Below are positions 44,121 to 54,200 of a DNA stretch of 58,223 nt, in pieces (the first letter of the stretch is position 1; each line of letters begins with the position of its first letter). The stretch comes from Phycisphaeraceae bacterium (lineage in GTDB: Bacteria > Planctomycetota > Phycisphaerae > Phycisphaerales > Phycisphaeraceae): NCBI GenBank assembly GCA_002704825.1, contig PAIY01000199.1, positions 1-58,223 on the forward strand. The letters run 5' to 3'. Below the pieces are notes generated by a model. It saw nothing but the letters and a program-made list of their open reading frames with translations. It did not search any database and was not told the origin of the DNA. Both the position numbers and the translations under genes were made by a program.

Positions 44121-47048
44121 TTATTGAGTAGGCAATTGATACGGTTGATTACGCGTCTGCCAGACGTCGGTCACTTTGTCTTTGACCTGGTCGATGGTCA
44201 GGCCAAAGCCTTTGTTCCAGAGATGCCAGACGATGTTGCGTTGTTCGAACAGATCCATCGCATCGATGGTCCAGAGCATGGAGGCCTCTGCTGCACGGGG
44301 CTTGGACCAGCCGACCGGCGCAAACTCACCGCAGTGCATGTTGACGTTGTGCCTGGCTGCGAACTTCAATGCGGGATAGACGGATGCTGCCATCGACCAG
44401 CGGTCCCACCATAACAGTTCTGCATCACCATAGGTCTGCTTGGCACCCCAGTCGATCAGTGGGGTCCAGCCGGGATAGAAGACAAACGCTTCTTTGGGTT
44501 TGTGTCGGAAAATATTCTGATGCGTGAAGCTGTGCATGGCATAGTGATGAAACGAGTAAATCACGTTCGGATCGCTGAGCAGTTTGGTTGCGTGATACCC
44601 GGTGGCATTGGACATGTCGGTGCAGCCTGCATAGATCGGCGTAGCTGTGTCCACCTTGCGAATCGAAGCGATCGCCAATTCTGCAATCGGCGCCCACTTG
44701 TCCCACTCATGTGTCTTGAGTCGCAGCTCATTGTACAGGTCGTAACCAATGACCGTGCCCGGATATTGCTTGCTGATGGTTGCCAGCTTTTCCCACATGG
44801 CTGCGAATTTCTGCGGTGCATCAGTATTCGTGGGTAAACCTTTGCGCGTGGTCTTGTAGACAAAATCATGCGGATCAACCAACACTTTCAAACCCGCCTT
44901 GTGACATTGCTTTAACGCGCCGTCAAAAAGGTCATAGCCTTGTTGGTCTTTGTCCTGGTGATAGATGCAAAGTCGAACCGAGTTGGCACCAAGCGAAATC
45001 CAATGCGCTGCACGCCCGTCTTTAATCAGGTGTTTGGCATCATCATTCAGGCCGCGATACATCGGCTGCTTCTTGATCTTGTCGGTGGGCCACGAAGTTT
45101 GTTTCCCGTTCATGAATGTAAAGACATCATTGCCCCCCAGGGGATGCGTTTGGAAGTTGCTGTCGTTTGCCAGGACTGCCAGATGGGGAACGGGGCTGAC
45201 ATGGTTGGGGGTTGTCTGCCAATCATCCTGCTGGGTTCGGTATTGATAGCGGTATTCGACCTGGTTGTTACTGGCGATTTCCATGGCCTGCGTCGGCAGG
45301 GCGATGACGATGTCCTGCCAGAAGTTGGCCTGCTGGATCAGATCATCGGTGCCGATGCTGCTGGGGAATACGAGCATGGCCAGGTAGGTTTGCTCTTTCC
45401 ATGTGAGTTGGATTTGTTTGTTGGTGTTTTGCAGTGTTGCAGGTTGCTTGCCGGTGAAGCAGAGCAAAACCCCTTTGCCGGTGCGCAGCGCAAACCAGTT
45501 GTCGCTGAGTTTGGGCATCGGCATGGCATCGGTTTTACCAATGATCATCGACGCGTTCTTGTCCGGCATGAGTAGATGTGTCACAGGACTGCTCAGTTGA
45601 TCAAGCGTCAGGTCATTGACTTTTTCAATCAAGGTTACCGGTGTCAGGACGGAGAAGAAAACGTCGGTGTTGTTTGTTTTATGATGCCAGGTGTTGGTGG
45701 TCCATGTACGGTCGACATTGTAGTCAGCAGGCTGACCGCCCAGTGAGAGGGATAATCCGGTGTCCCATGCGATGTCCCACGGGTAAGGTTCGCCTGCATT
45801 GAGGCCATCGCGATGTTTCTTGTATCCGTTGAGATACAGGGCTTTGACCCAACTGTGTTGGTTGACAATGCTCCCGGGATAGTAGCTGGTCTGGTAGCTG
45901 GAAAGTGTCTGTTTTTCAAGGTTCTCCGCAAGCTTGAGCGTCAGCAGACAGCGATCCAGCAGGCCTTCAAGTTCCCCTGATTTGAGTTGGTTGGTGACCT
46001 GTTCAAAGGCGATGTCGAAGGATGCGGTATCCAACGGGCCGATGAGTTGTTTGAAGAGCAACATATGCCGCTGCCGTGCGTCCAGATCGTATGCGACACT
46101 GAGGCATTGCAGGTAGGCTTCGACGTGATCGACCTGTTTTTCAGCGGATTGGCTTTGCGTTCTGGCAGCCAACCCCTGCTTAATCCAATCGTGGGTGACA
46201 GTGTGATTGAATCGTGCAGCGGTTGGCTCATCTAGAACGCGTTGGTAGTTGGTCAGATATTCTGCCTGGGCATCACGCTTGGGGGTCTGCGCTTTTTTTT
46301 TACCCGAGTCGATCACATCAACCTGCCCGACAAAGGCAACGGGCTGATTGGTATCGGACTTGGCTGCAGCGGCAGCTTCCTCGGTGACTTTGCGTAGTGT
46401 CAGTGTCAATTCATACGGTTGGCTGATGGTTTTATCTTTGTCACGCTTGGGGCCGTCCATGCGGACACGCACTTCATAGCGAGCGTATTGACCCTTGCCA
46501 CGCTTCCAGACGGACATGCTCACGCCGTTGCTGAGTTTGATGGCATTGTTGGTCAGCCACAGTTTGATGTAATCGCCGTATCCCCATTTGTTGTCTGCAG
46601 GCAGCGTGTAGGTTTTGCCAATGCTCAGCTTGTGCCCATCGTGAAGTTCCTGAGGCAGGCGCATCACGATCATGGGTATGTCTTCGACGGGGATCTTGCC
46701 TTGAGGTTCGACTTTGACCGTGATGCTGATTTGGTCTTCCGTGGCCTCGACGGTTTGGGTGAACGTGGATTTGATTTTGGAATTGCGATCAACCATTTCG
46801 CCGGACCACGTGTTTTCACCGGTCTTGGTGATGGTTTGCTGACTTTGCCCGGTGGTCCGCCAACCCTTGGCATAAAACAGGGTCGCACCGGAAGCAATAT
46901 TGCGTCCTTCGGCATCAAGCAGTTGCCAGGCACCATGGTCATCAAAACTGACAACCTGTTGGCCCAGTGGTAACGTGGTCTGGGCGAAAGTCGGGGCACA
47001 GAGACAGCAGATGAGCATGCACAGGCAGCTCAAGGAACGAATCAACAT
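44121..47048 (-). CDS. secreted multi-domain GH5-like glycoside hydrolase
   Basis: 975 residues from the ATG at 47048 (AAAGG nine bases upstream). Signal peptide (LSCLCMLICCLCAPTFAQ). The N-terminal ~620 residues are beta-rich with an Ala/Lys linker and are not recognised. The C-terminal ~300 form a GH5-type barrel: RGLNDDAKHL, ANSVRLCIYHQDKD, GLKVLVDPHDF, acid/base Glu in IGYDLYNELRLK, IYSFHHYAMH, and nucleophile Glu in MHCGEFAPVGW. It is the last gene of the operon LacI, prepilin, GH5, all on the minus strand with gaps of 39 and 45 bases. Probably an endo-acting beta-glycanase; the specificity is unknown. Confidence 0.8.
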   Translation of the reverse strand: MLIRSLSCLCMLICCLCAPTFAQTTLPLGQQVVSFDDHGAWQLLDAEGRNIASGATLFYAKGWRTTGQSQQTITKTGENTWSGEMVDRNSKIKSTFTQTVEATEDQISITVKVEPQGKIPVEDIPMIVMRLPQELHDGHKLSIGKTYTLPADNKWGYGDYIKLWLTNNAIKLSNGVSMSVWKRGKGQYARYEVRVRMDGPKRDKDKTISQPYELTLTLRKVTEEAAAAAKSDTNQPVAFVGQVDVIDSGKKKAQTPKRDAQAEYLTNYQRVLDEPTAARFNHTVTHDWIKQGLAARTQSQSAEKQVDHVEAYLQCLSVAYDLDARQRHMLLFKQLIGPLDTASFDIAFEQVTNQLKSGELEGLLDRCLLTLKLAENLEKQTLSSYQTSYYPGSIVNQHSWVKALYLNGYKKHRDGLNAGEPYPWDIAWDTGLSLSLGGQPADYNVDRTWTTNTWHHKTNNTDVFFSVLTPVTLIEKVNDLTLDQLSSPVTHLLMPDKNASMIIGKTDAMPMPKLSDNWFALRTGKGVLLCFTGKQPATLQNTNKQIQLTWKEQTYLAMLVFPSSIGTDDLIQQANFWQDIVIALPTQAMEIASNNQVEYRYQYRTQQDDWQTTPNHVSPVPHLAVLANDSNFQTHPLGGNDVFTFMNGKQTSWPTDKIKKQPMYRGLNDDAKHLIKDGRAAHWISLGANSVRLCIYHQDKDQQGYDLFDGALKQCHKAGLKVLVDPHDFVYKTTRKGLPTNTDAPQKFAAMWEKLATISKQYPGTVIGYDLYNELRLKTHEWDKWAPIAELAIASIRKVDTATPIYAGCTDMSNATGYHATKLLSDPNVIYSFHHYAMHSFTHQNIFRHKPKEAFVFYPGWTPLIDWGAKQTYGDAELLWWDRWSMAASVYPALKFAARHNVNMHCGEFAPVGWSKPRAAEASMLWTIDAMDLFEQRNIVWHLWNKGFGLTIDQVKDKVTDVWQTRNQPYQLPTQ

Positions 47049-47093
47049 TTGAAAAAACCTTTCAATCAAACAAACATTAGAAAGCGAGTCGAA

Positions 47094-47777
47094 TCAATAA
47101 TCCAGAGGCATTTGGGGTTGCATGAAGTACCGTATCTCCGGGATGGCGTTTTCGGTAAAGCGGTTGTTTTGAACATGGCCGTCAATGAAGGCCATCTGGG
47201 CCGTGTTGTTATGTCGCCATTGAATCCAACCCAGCAGGCCCGAGTCGGACGTGTATTCATTGGTGGTATGCCAACCGTGATAGGTTGATGCATCAATACA
47301 GAGCATGGTCTTGCTGGGCAGGCCGATATTGCCCAGGTAACGGTAGCGTGACTTCCACGTGGAGTAGCCGTTGAGGATGGCATTGCCCCCATACTGGCAG
47401 AGGTTGGCCCATTCGTTTGAACCTTTGTGATGGAAGGATTCGGGACAATGCCAGATACCGGTATTACCGATTTTGTCATCCTGTTTTGCGTGGCCACCGT
47501 TGGCATAGCGATAGAGAAACTCACGCCAGACGGTTTTGCTTGACCCGCCGGTCTGACGGAAGTCCTGAAACTTTTCGTCGTTGTCCATGAGATAAAGATT
47601 TTGTGACAGCGCAACCTGTCGGAGTTGGTTGGCACAGATCGTGGCTTTGGCGGTAGTCCGCGCTTTAGCCAATGCCGGGAGTAAGATGGCGATAAGGATG
47701 CCAACGATGGATATCACCACCAGTAACTCAATGAGGGTGAAGCCGCAGCGTCGGGTTGTTGATACAGGTTTGATCAT
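47094..47777 (-). CDS. prepilin-type N-terminal methylation protein, LacI/GH5 operon
   Basis: 227 residues from the ATG at 47777 (CGGAG ten bases upstream). Signal [20 protein letters not shown] with Gly at -1, then [34 protein letters not shown] carries an exact H-X9-DG. It sits between its LacI gene (39-base gap) and the GH5-like gene (45-base gap). Confidence 0.9.
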   Translation of the reverse strand: MIKPVSTTRRCGFTLIELLVVISIVGILIAILLPALAKARTTAKATICANQLRQVALSQNLYLMDNDEKFQDFRQTGGSSKTVWREFLYRYANGGHAKQDDKIGNTGIWHCPESFHHKGSNEWANLCQYGGNAILNGYSTWKSRYRYLGNIGLPSKTMLCIDASTYHGWHTTNEYTSDSGLLGWIQWRHNNTAQMAFIDGHVQNNRFTENAIPEIRYFMQPQMPLDY

Positions 47778-47816
47778 GGTGCAATTGCTCCGTGAATCAG
47801 GTTGATCAAAGATGGC

Positions 47817-48863
47817 TTAGCGACAGGGCGGGGCGATGGTTTGGCCCGCAGACCAGTGGCCGTTGATACTTACCGACCAGTTGCTACTTGAGGGTTGTGT
47901 GATACGACGATGCGCCAGACTCACGCAGGCACGTCCCTGCTCCATGAAGTCCTGGGACATGGTGGCCAGACGCAGTTGGGATTGGCCCACCGGTTGCATG
48001 CCGTCGTAACCGATGATGCTCATCTGATCCGGCACGCTGATGCTGCGCTTGGCAAAGGCGTCAAGCAGCAGGTAGGCCACGCGGTCATTGGCGCAGGCGC
48101 ACGCCGTTGTGCCTTGGGCAAGCAGGGCATCAATCGCGTCATCACGGATGTTGCCCCGGTCGTCGTAACCATCTGCTGAGAAAAAATGCTGCTCACTGAT
48201 AGCCAGTCCCGCTGAGCAGCAACCCTGCAAAAAGCCTGCATGACGCTGATCATGAAATGAAGCCTTGTAACACTCATCGACATACGTGATGCGTGTGTGC
48301 CCCAGTTCAGCGAGTTTTTGCGTTGCCAGGGCATAGTCCGTCATGTTGTTGGAACTCACCAGATCATGTTCCACATTCGGATACTTCCAACCCAGTGCGA
48401 TCACCGGCACGAACTGCTGACGCAAAGCCGCAACAAACGTCGGATCATGACGACCCAAAAGCAGGGCAGCATGGTGACGTTCTTTCTGAAGATGATCCAG
48501 CATCGCCTGACGCTGCGCTAAGTCGGCCTCGGTGTAGGGTTGATGCCGGTAGTCCACGGCATAGTCCACCTCGACCGCCATGCCCATGTCGTCAGCCTGA
48601 GATTGAATCCCCTGTAATTCACGCAGCGTGTTGGGGCTGTCCTTGTGAGACGCGCTGGAGAGCAGCACAGCAACCTTGAATTGCTGACTGGTGGTCTGTG
48701 TGGTGATCCGCCGACTACGCCCCTGATACCCCATGCGAGCAGCGGCTTCGGCAACCTTGGCGCGGGTGGTCGCTGCAATGCGTGCATTCTGCTTCAGAGA
48801 TCGCGAAACGGTCGCTGTGGAGAGATTCAATTCGCGGGCAATGTCTTGGATCGTGCAACTCAT
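47817..48863 (-). CDS. LacI-family regulator of the GH5 operon, apparently leaderless
   Basis: 348 residues. MSCTIQDIARELNLSTATVS gives the HTH; the hinge is RMGYQGRSRRI; the sensor domain ends with DQMSIIGYDGMQPVGQSQLR. The ATG at 48863 has no ribosome binding site, and a -10 TATACT ends six bases before it, so transcription should begin at or next to the A of the ATG. It is divergent from another LacI gene at 49245 across an AT-rich gap and heads the operon LacI, prepilin, GH5. Confidence 0.9.
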   Translation of the reverse strand: MSCTIQDIARELNLSTATVSRSLKQNARIAATTRAKVAEAAARMGYQGRSRRITTQTTSQQFKVAVLLSSASHKDSPNTLRELQGIQSQADDMGMAVEVDYAVDYRHQPYTEADLAQRQAMLDHLQKERHHAALLLGRHDPTFVAALRQQFVPVIALGWKYPNVEHDLVSSNNMTDYALATQKLAELGHTRITYVDECYKASFHDQRHAGFLQGCCSAGLAISEQHFFSADGYDDRGNIRDDAIDALLAQGTTACACANDRVAYLLLDAFAKRSISVPDQMSIIGYDGMQPVGQSQLRLATMSQDFMEQGRACVSLAHRRITQPSSSNWSVSINGHWSAGQTIAPPCR

Positions 48864-49244
48864 GTCAGAAGTATAGGCATGTGTGCAAAAATGAGCAAGT
48901 TTAATGTAAAAATTATTTAATTGTATATATAAATATATGAAATAATAGAAAATATAATTAAATGAAAATTAAAATGTGTGCAATAAGTTGGACTTTGTAT
49001 GCCTTGAATGCGATCGCAGCAGCTCGTCGGGCTTGTGTCATTATGAAATGATGCTATTGTTTTCGTAGATGTTTCGTAAAATCACAGGGCAAGATTGTCG
49101 CGAGTGTTTGATTGCTTCAATGTGATTAATGCCTATGGTTTATGGCTGATTTTAAGTCTTGTGACCAGTGTTAATTTGAATTGATTTCGTAAAAATTTAC
49201 TAAACAAAAATTGACTGGCGAAAATAATGCGTTAGGATTTAGGT
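48864..49244. promoter_or_regulatory. AT-rich divergent promoter region of two LacI genes
   Basis: Leftward promoter: TTGCTC (48898-48893), 17-bp spacer, TATACT (48875-48870), then six bases to the ATG. ATGTGTGCAAAAA (48879-48891) fills its spacer and recurs as ATGTGTGCAATAA at 48974-48986. The stretch 48900-48972 is almost pure A/T. Rightward: TTGACT (49211-49216), 16-bp spacer, TAGGAT (49233-49238), then six bases to the ATG at 49245. A near-palindrome TTTCGTAAAAATTTACTAAA (49185-49204) precedes it. No gene seen. Confidence 0.6.
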
Positions 49245-50309
49245 ATGAGCGTGAGTCAACGTGACATTGCGATGGAATTGAATCTCTCGGTTGCGACGGT
49301 GAGTAAGTCCCTGCGCAACAGTCCTGAGATCCCGCCCACGACGCGGGCGCAGGTGATTGATGCTGCTGCCAAGCTTGGATACCGCCTGTCTCCCAATCGT
49401 CAGCAATCCCTGGAACAGAAAAACGCCAGCCAGACTCGGAGTCTGCAGATTGGCTTTCTGGTTCAAAGTGATGAATCCAGCAATTCACCCAATGTCTACT
49501 CGTCTTCCATGGTGCTCTCGGGGATCAGTGAAGCGGCCCAGGCGTCCGGAGCATCACTGGCGGTCTACCACGTCCCGCTTAAGGATCGTGATCATTTGGA
49601 TGATCCGAACTGTCAGCCCGTTGCCATGCGTGACGGCCTGCTCTCAGGATTGATTTTGTACAACTACTATCCGCCGGAGATTGTCCGGTCGCTGTCGATG
49701 TTAATGCCTTGTGTGCATGTGCTTCATCGCACGCCGGGGTTACATGTTGATTGTGTGGAACTGGATTCGGAGATGGCGATCGGCCAACTCATGTCCAAGC
49801 TCTACGGGCTTGGGCATCGCCGCATTGGTTATCTGGGGGGCTGGTCGGATCAGTCGCATGCTCAGGCGAGGTTTGGTGCCTACGTGCAGTCTCTGGTGCG
49901 ATTGGGCTTGCCGTTCGATCCTGTAATCTCACTGGATTTGCTCGACACCTTCGGAGCAGAGAAGCAGGCCGATCACGAGACGGAAAAACGTGTCATTGCA
50001 TTAACGCGTCAAGGTGTCACCGCATGGGTGACGACCAATGCGCACCTGGCGCTGCAGTGGCATACCAGTCTGACACAAGCCGGACTGCGCGTGCCTCAAG
50101 ACGTAAGCTTGTGTGGCATTCATGGGCAGCCCAACGCGTTGTCCGTGCCGGATATGACTTCCGTGGATTTGCCTTACGCCGAGTTGGGCAGGGCAGCAGT
50201 GGATCTGGTTCTAAGGCGAATCAAGTGTCCCACCGCGCCGGTTCAGCGAATTGGTTATCAAGGCATTTTGATCGAAGGTAAGACGATCGCTTCGCCACGC
50301 GACAATTAA
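49245..50309 (+). CDS. LacI-family regulator of the GH42-like locus, apparently leaderless
   Basis: 354 residues. HTH SQRDIAMELNLSVATVSKSL, hinge LGYRLSPNRQQ, sensor with LGHRRIGYLGGWSDQSHAQA and VPQDVSLCGIHGQ. The ATG lies six bases after a -10-like TAGGAT with a TTGACT at 16 bp; AGG directly before the ATG is too close to act as a ribosome binding site, so the message is probably leaderless. Followed after 39 bases by a prepilin gene. It resembles the divergent LacI at 47817 in the HTH (ELNLS-ATVS), suggesting an old duplication. Confidence 0.9.
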   Translation: MSVSQRDIAMELNLSVATVSKSLRNSPEIPPTTRAQVIDAAAKLGYRLSPNRQQSLEQKNASQTRSLQIGFLVQSDESSNSPNVYSSSMVLSGISEAAQASGASLAVYHVPLKDRDHLDDPNCQPVAMRDGLLSGLILYNYYPPEIVRSLSMLMPCVHVLHRTPGLHVDCVELDSEMAIGQLMSKLYGLGHRRIGYLGGWSDQSHAQARFGAYVQSLVRLGLPFDPVISLDLLDTFGAEKQADHETEKRVIALTRQGVTAWVTTNAHLALQWHTSLTQAGLRVPQDVSLCGIHGQPNALSVPDMTSVDLPYAELGRAAVDLVLRRIKCPTAPVQRIGYQGILIEGKTIASPRDN

Positions 50310-50348
50310 TCATGAATACTTAACGGTATGAACCCAAAGGATTGTGTC

Positions 50349-51029
50349 ATGAAACACAAGTCAGCTTTCACATTGATTGAATTATTGGTGGTCATCTCCA
50401 TCATTTCGATCCTGATTTCAATTCTCCTGCCAGCCTTGGCAAAGGCCCGCCGTCAGACCAAGCTTCTGACCTGCTCGACCAATCTCAAGCAGTTGGGGAC
50501 CACGCTCAGTGTCTACACTTTGGACCACAAAGAGTACTTCCCCCACACCGGCCAAGGTCAGGACAACAACACCTCCTACAGTGTCTGGAACAACCAGGCA
50601 GCCTATGGCACGTTTACACAGGCCGCCTTCCTCTTTGCCAACATCATGTATCCCAACTACATGTCCAAGAAAGATTTTTTCTACTGCCCGCTTGATCCGA
50701 TCCGAAACAAATCGCGATGGGATGTCCATTACATGCTTGAACAGGACGGCATCAGTTACAGCTATTGGGGACAGTACGGCACGGCAAACTCCGGGCACCC
50801 CTCTCACCAGGGCCCCGTCAAACGCACCGACATGGCTACCAGCGCCATCATGTCCGACGGACGCCTGTGGAACTCCGGTTACAGCTGGATTCGTAACCAC
50901 TCCTCAGAGACCTATAACAGCTTCAGTGTCACCGACGGCACCAGCAACATCGTCTTCACCGACGGGCATGTCAAAACTGTCTTCCAGCAACCCGGCGAAT
51001 ATCTCTATTGGTATGCCGTCGTCAAATAA
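50349..51029 (+). CDS. prepilin-type N-terminal methylation protein, LacI/GH42 locus
   Basis: 226 residues from the ATG at 50349 (AAAGGA about nine bases upstream; the frame is also open from 50328). Signal [20 protein letters not shown] with Ala at -1, then [16 protein letters not shown]. The C-terminal NIVFTDGHVKTVF keeps the DG end but lacks the His of H-X9-DG. It lies 39 bases after the LacI gene and 218 before the enzyme, the gap being partly filled by an 85-bp REPIN-like element. Confidence 0.9.
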   Translation: MKHKSAFTLIELLVVISIISILISILLPALAKARRQTKLLTCSTNLKQLGTTLSVYTLDHKEYFPHTGQGQDNNTSYSVWNNQAAYGTFTQAAFLFANIMYPNYMSKKDFFYCPLDPIRNKSRWDVHYMLEQDGISYSYWGQYGTANSGHPSHQGPVKRTDMATSAIMSDGRLWNSGYSWIRNHSSETYNSFSVTDGTSNIVFTDGHVKTVFQQPGEYLYWYAVVK

Positions 51030-51102
51030 ACACCGACGCACACACAAGACTGTTTCTTCTGGGGTAACTTCCGGGGGTAACTTCCAGATATTCGCTATCA
51101 TC

Positions 51103-51187
51103 CGTCACTCCCGCGAAGGCGGGAGTCCAGTGGAACTTGCAAGCGTCAACAGTATGCCACTGGATTCCCGCCTGCGCGGGAATGACG
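51103..51187. repeat. 85-bp REPIN-like element (copy 2)
   Basis: CGTCACTCCCGCGAAGGCGG ... with an inverted match at the far end (CCGCCTGCGCGGGAATGACG) and the centre GTGGAACTTGCAAGCGT...ATGCCAC. It is inserted between a prepilin gene and the enzyme gene it would be co-transcribed with. Just upstream is a short tandem GGGGTAACTTCC x 2 (51061-51085). Confidence 0.85.
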
Positions 51188-51247
51188 AATCAAGATGACG
51201 GCGACGATTGACGTCGATTCCTCTAAAATCAAAGAATTGTGATTTTC

Positions 51248-54200
51248 ATGCACTATCAACTTGCATCCGTTATCGTTCTGCTCGCATCGTCACTGGCATA
51301 CGGTCAAATCAACCTGCTTCAGAATCCCGGCTTTGAAAACAAACTCGACGCATGGCAAACACACATCTCGCGTGATGCCAAGGTGACCTTTAAAACCGTC
51401 ACCGATCCGGCGGATGAGAAAAACACCATCCTTGAAGTGACCAACCAAAGTCCGAGAACGCCCCATGTCTTTGGTCGTGTGATTCAAGTTGTCAAAGTCA
51501 CCCCGCAGACCCGCTACCGCATGGGCTTTCGCATCAAAACGCAAAATGCTTCGGGCATGATTTTCGGTGGCGGTCACGGTTGGAAAGTCCGCCGTGATGT
51601 GCCTTCGGGAACTTACGATTGGAAAGAACTGAGCTTTGTCTACACCACGGGTCCCGATCAAAAAGAGTTCATGTTCCATGTCATCTTTGAAGGACTCTCC
51701 GAAAAGATTTGGATTGATGATGTTTTCTTTCAGGACATGTCCTGGGTGGATGCAGCAAGCTCGGTGAAGGTCACGCCACGTACTGTTTCGGAGTTGGGCG
51801 ATGAGCGTTTTTATCCTGCACACAAGACATTGAGCGTTCAGGTCAACGGCGAACTATCCGAGTGGAATGCCAGCCAGTTCATTACCATTCCCGGTTCGAT
51901 TTCTGATGAACTGTCCACGAAGCTGAGTCTGCAATATGACGATGCGAACTTGTATCTTGCCATTGTCTGCAGCGATGATAAACATGTCGCTTACCCCGGC
52001 GCGGACATGTGGGTGGGTGATAGTGTGCAGTTCGCCTTTGCTCATGGCGATGTCTACGGCCCGGAGTACGGCGTCACCGTCATTGATGGCAAAGCGCAAC
52101 TCTGGTGTTGGCAGCAAGGCACGCGCAAGCTTGTCAATGATGCTGTGAAACGCGCATGCTCTCAGTCTGACAAAACCATCACCTATGAATTGGCCATCCC
52201 CTGGGAAGCGATTTACGCAACCGGCAAGCCCAAAGACCGTTTCAAGTTTTGCTTACTGACCAATGATAACGATGGTCAGGGGCGCAAGGGTTGGATCAAT
52301 TGGACGCCGGGCATCGCGGTGGGCAAAGACCCGCACAATTTCGTGGACATCGTCCTCACTGAGAATCAACCGAGTTTACTTCTGAGTTCCGCTGGACGGA
52401 CAACTGTGCTTGGGAGTATGGTGCAATTCAAAGCCATGTTGTTTAACCCAACGGGTAAGACTTATGCCAGCGAATTGGACATGGGCTTTACCCGAAAGCA
52501 TGTGGAGATTCCTGCCAAAGGTGTGTCGGTGGTGTCTTACTGTCGTCAACTCAAAGTCGCTGGTGAGCATGTGGAACATCTGCGTTTTGCAGAGCTTTCT
52601 GATGAATCTCACATCGAGGTCTCCGGCTATAGCAAAGCGGATTTACTCTCGCGCGTCTCGGGGATTGCTGAGCGTTTGCCGGCATTGGAAAATCGCGTTG
52701 CCCAATGTCAGCAAAAGGGGCTTGCCTGTGATGATCAGGTGGTGGATGTTGCCACGATCCGCAAGTTCATCCCGTATATCCGTGAGGACATTGCCAAAGA
52801 TCATTTCTCGCGCGCCAGTTGGGCGATGGATGAACTGGATGTGCTTCACCAACGGGCTCTGCGTGAGCTTGATGACTTGTTGGCAGGTAACATCAAACCG
52901 CTGGATGTTCAGCGTTATGTCACCTCCAAAGTCACTGCGAATGGGTTGGCTTTTTCAGCCAAGACGGTGACACATGCCGACCCGACGCCCAAAGAGCGAG
53001 ACCTGTTTTTTGTGGGCTATGGTCACTTCGGGACCGCCAAGCAGGACATGCCGATCTTCTCGGATTTCGCAGCCAATATCATTCAGTTTGAGATTGGCCC
53101 CAATCGCATCATCAAAGCACCGCGACATGATGGTGAAGATTTTTACATTGACCCATCGGGTGCTGATGATGTGGTACAGTTACTCAAGACTGCTCAACGC
53201 AGTAATGTCACCGTCAGCCTGCTGCTCTCACCGCATTACTTCCCGGGTTGGGCGTTGGAGAAGTATCCCGATTTGAATCACTACAAGGGTGGGTTTCTCA
53301 AGTATGCCATCCATCACCCGATGGCAGAGAAGATCATCAAAGCTTACCTGCAAACACTTATCCCGCTGGTCAAAGACAGCCCTGCGTTGCATAGCATCTG
53401 TCTGACCAATGAGCCGGTGTATACCGATTCGTCACGTGACCGCTTCACGCAACAGCGCTGGGCAACCTATCTGAAAAAACAGCATCGCACACTTGAGAAT
53501 CTCAACGAACTTTATGATGCCAGTTACACTGCGTTTTCGCAGGTTCCCATTCCCCGTTTTGACGTCTCCAATCAAACGCCGATTTATTATGACTGGTGTC
53601 AGTTCAACGATGAGCGATTCGCCGGTTGGCATCAATGGATGATCGACATCATTCATGCGATCAAACCCGACCTGCCCTGTCATGCAAAAATCATGGCTCA
53701 TCCGTTCTGGGCAAGTGACGGTGTCTCTGCAGTGCAGTTTGCCTCCATCAGTGATTACAACGGCTGTGATGCGACGTGGTACTACCAACCCGATGGTAAG
53801 GATTCAGGTCTCACCAAGTTCCTCTGGTATGAAGTGCTCGCGTCGATGGCCAACAAGCCTGTGATTAATACCGAGGATCATGTCATCCCTGACCGTGATA
53901 CACGCTACATTCCCGAACATGCCAAGCACATCGCAACCGACCTTTGGATGGGTGCGGTAGCTGGGCGTGGTGCATCGATTCTCTGGGTGTGGGAACGCGT
54001 GTATAACCGTTATCACGATCTTTCCGACAGTATTCTCAATCGCCCTGATTGCGTGGCTATGGTCGGGCGTACTGCGCTGAATCTCAATCGACATGTTCGT
54101 GAAATCAAGCTGCTTCAGGACACACCCCCGCAGGTTGGCATTGTGTATTCCGACACCGCTGCGATTCATGATCTTGAGTATGCAAAGAGTACACAGTCGA

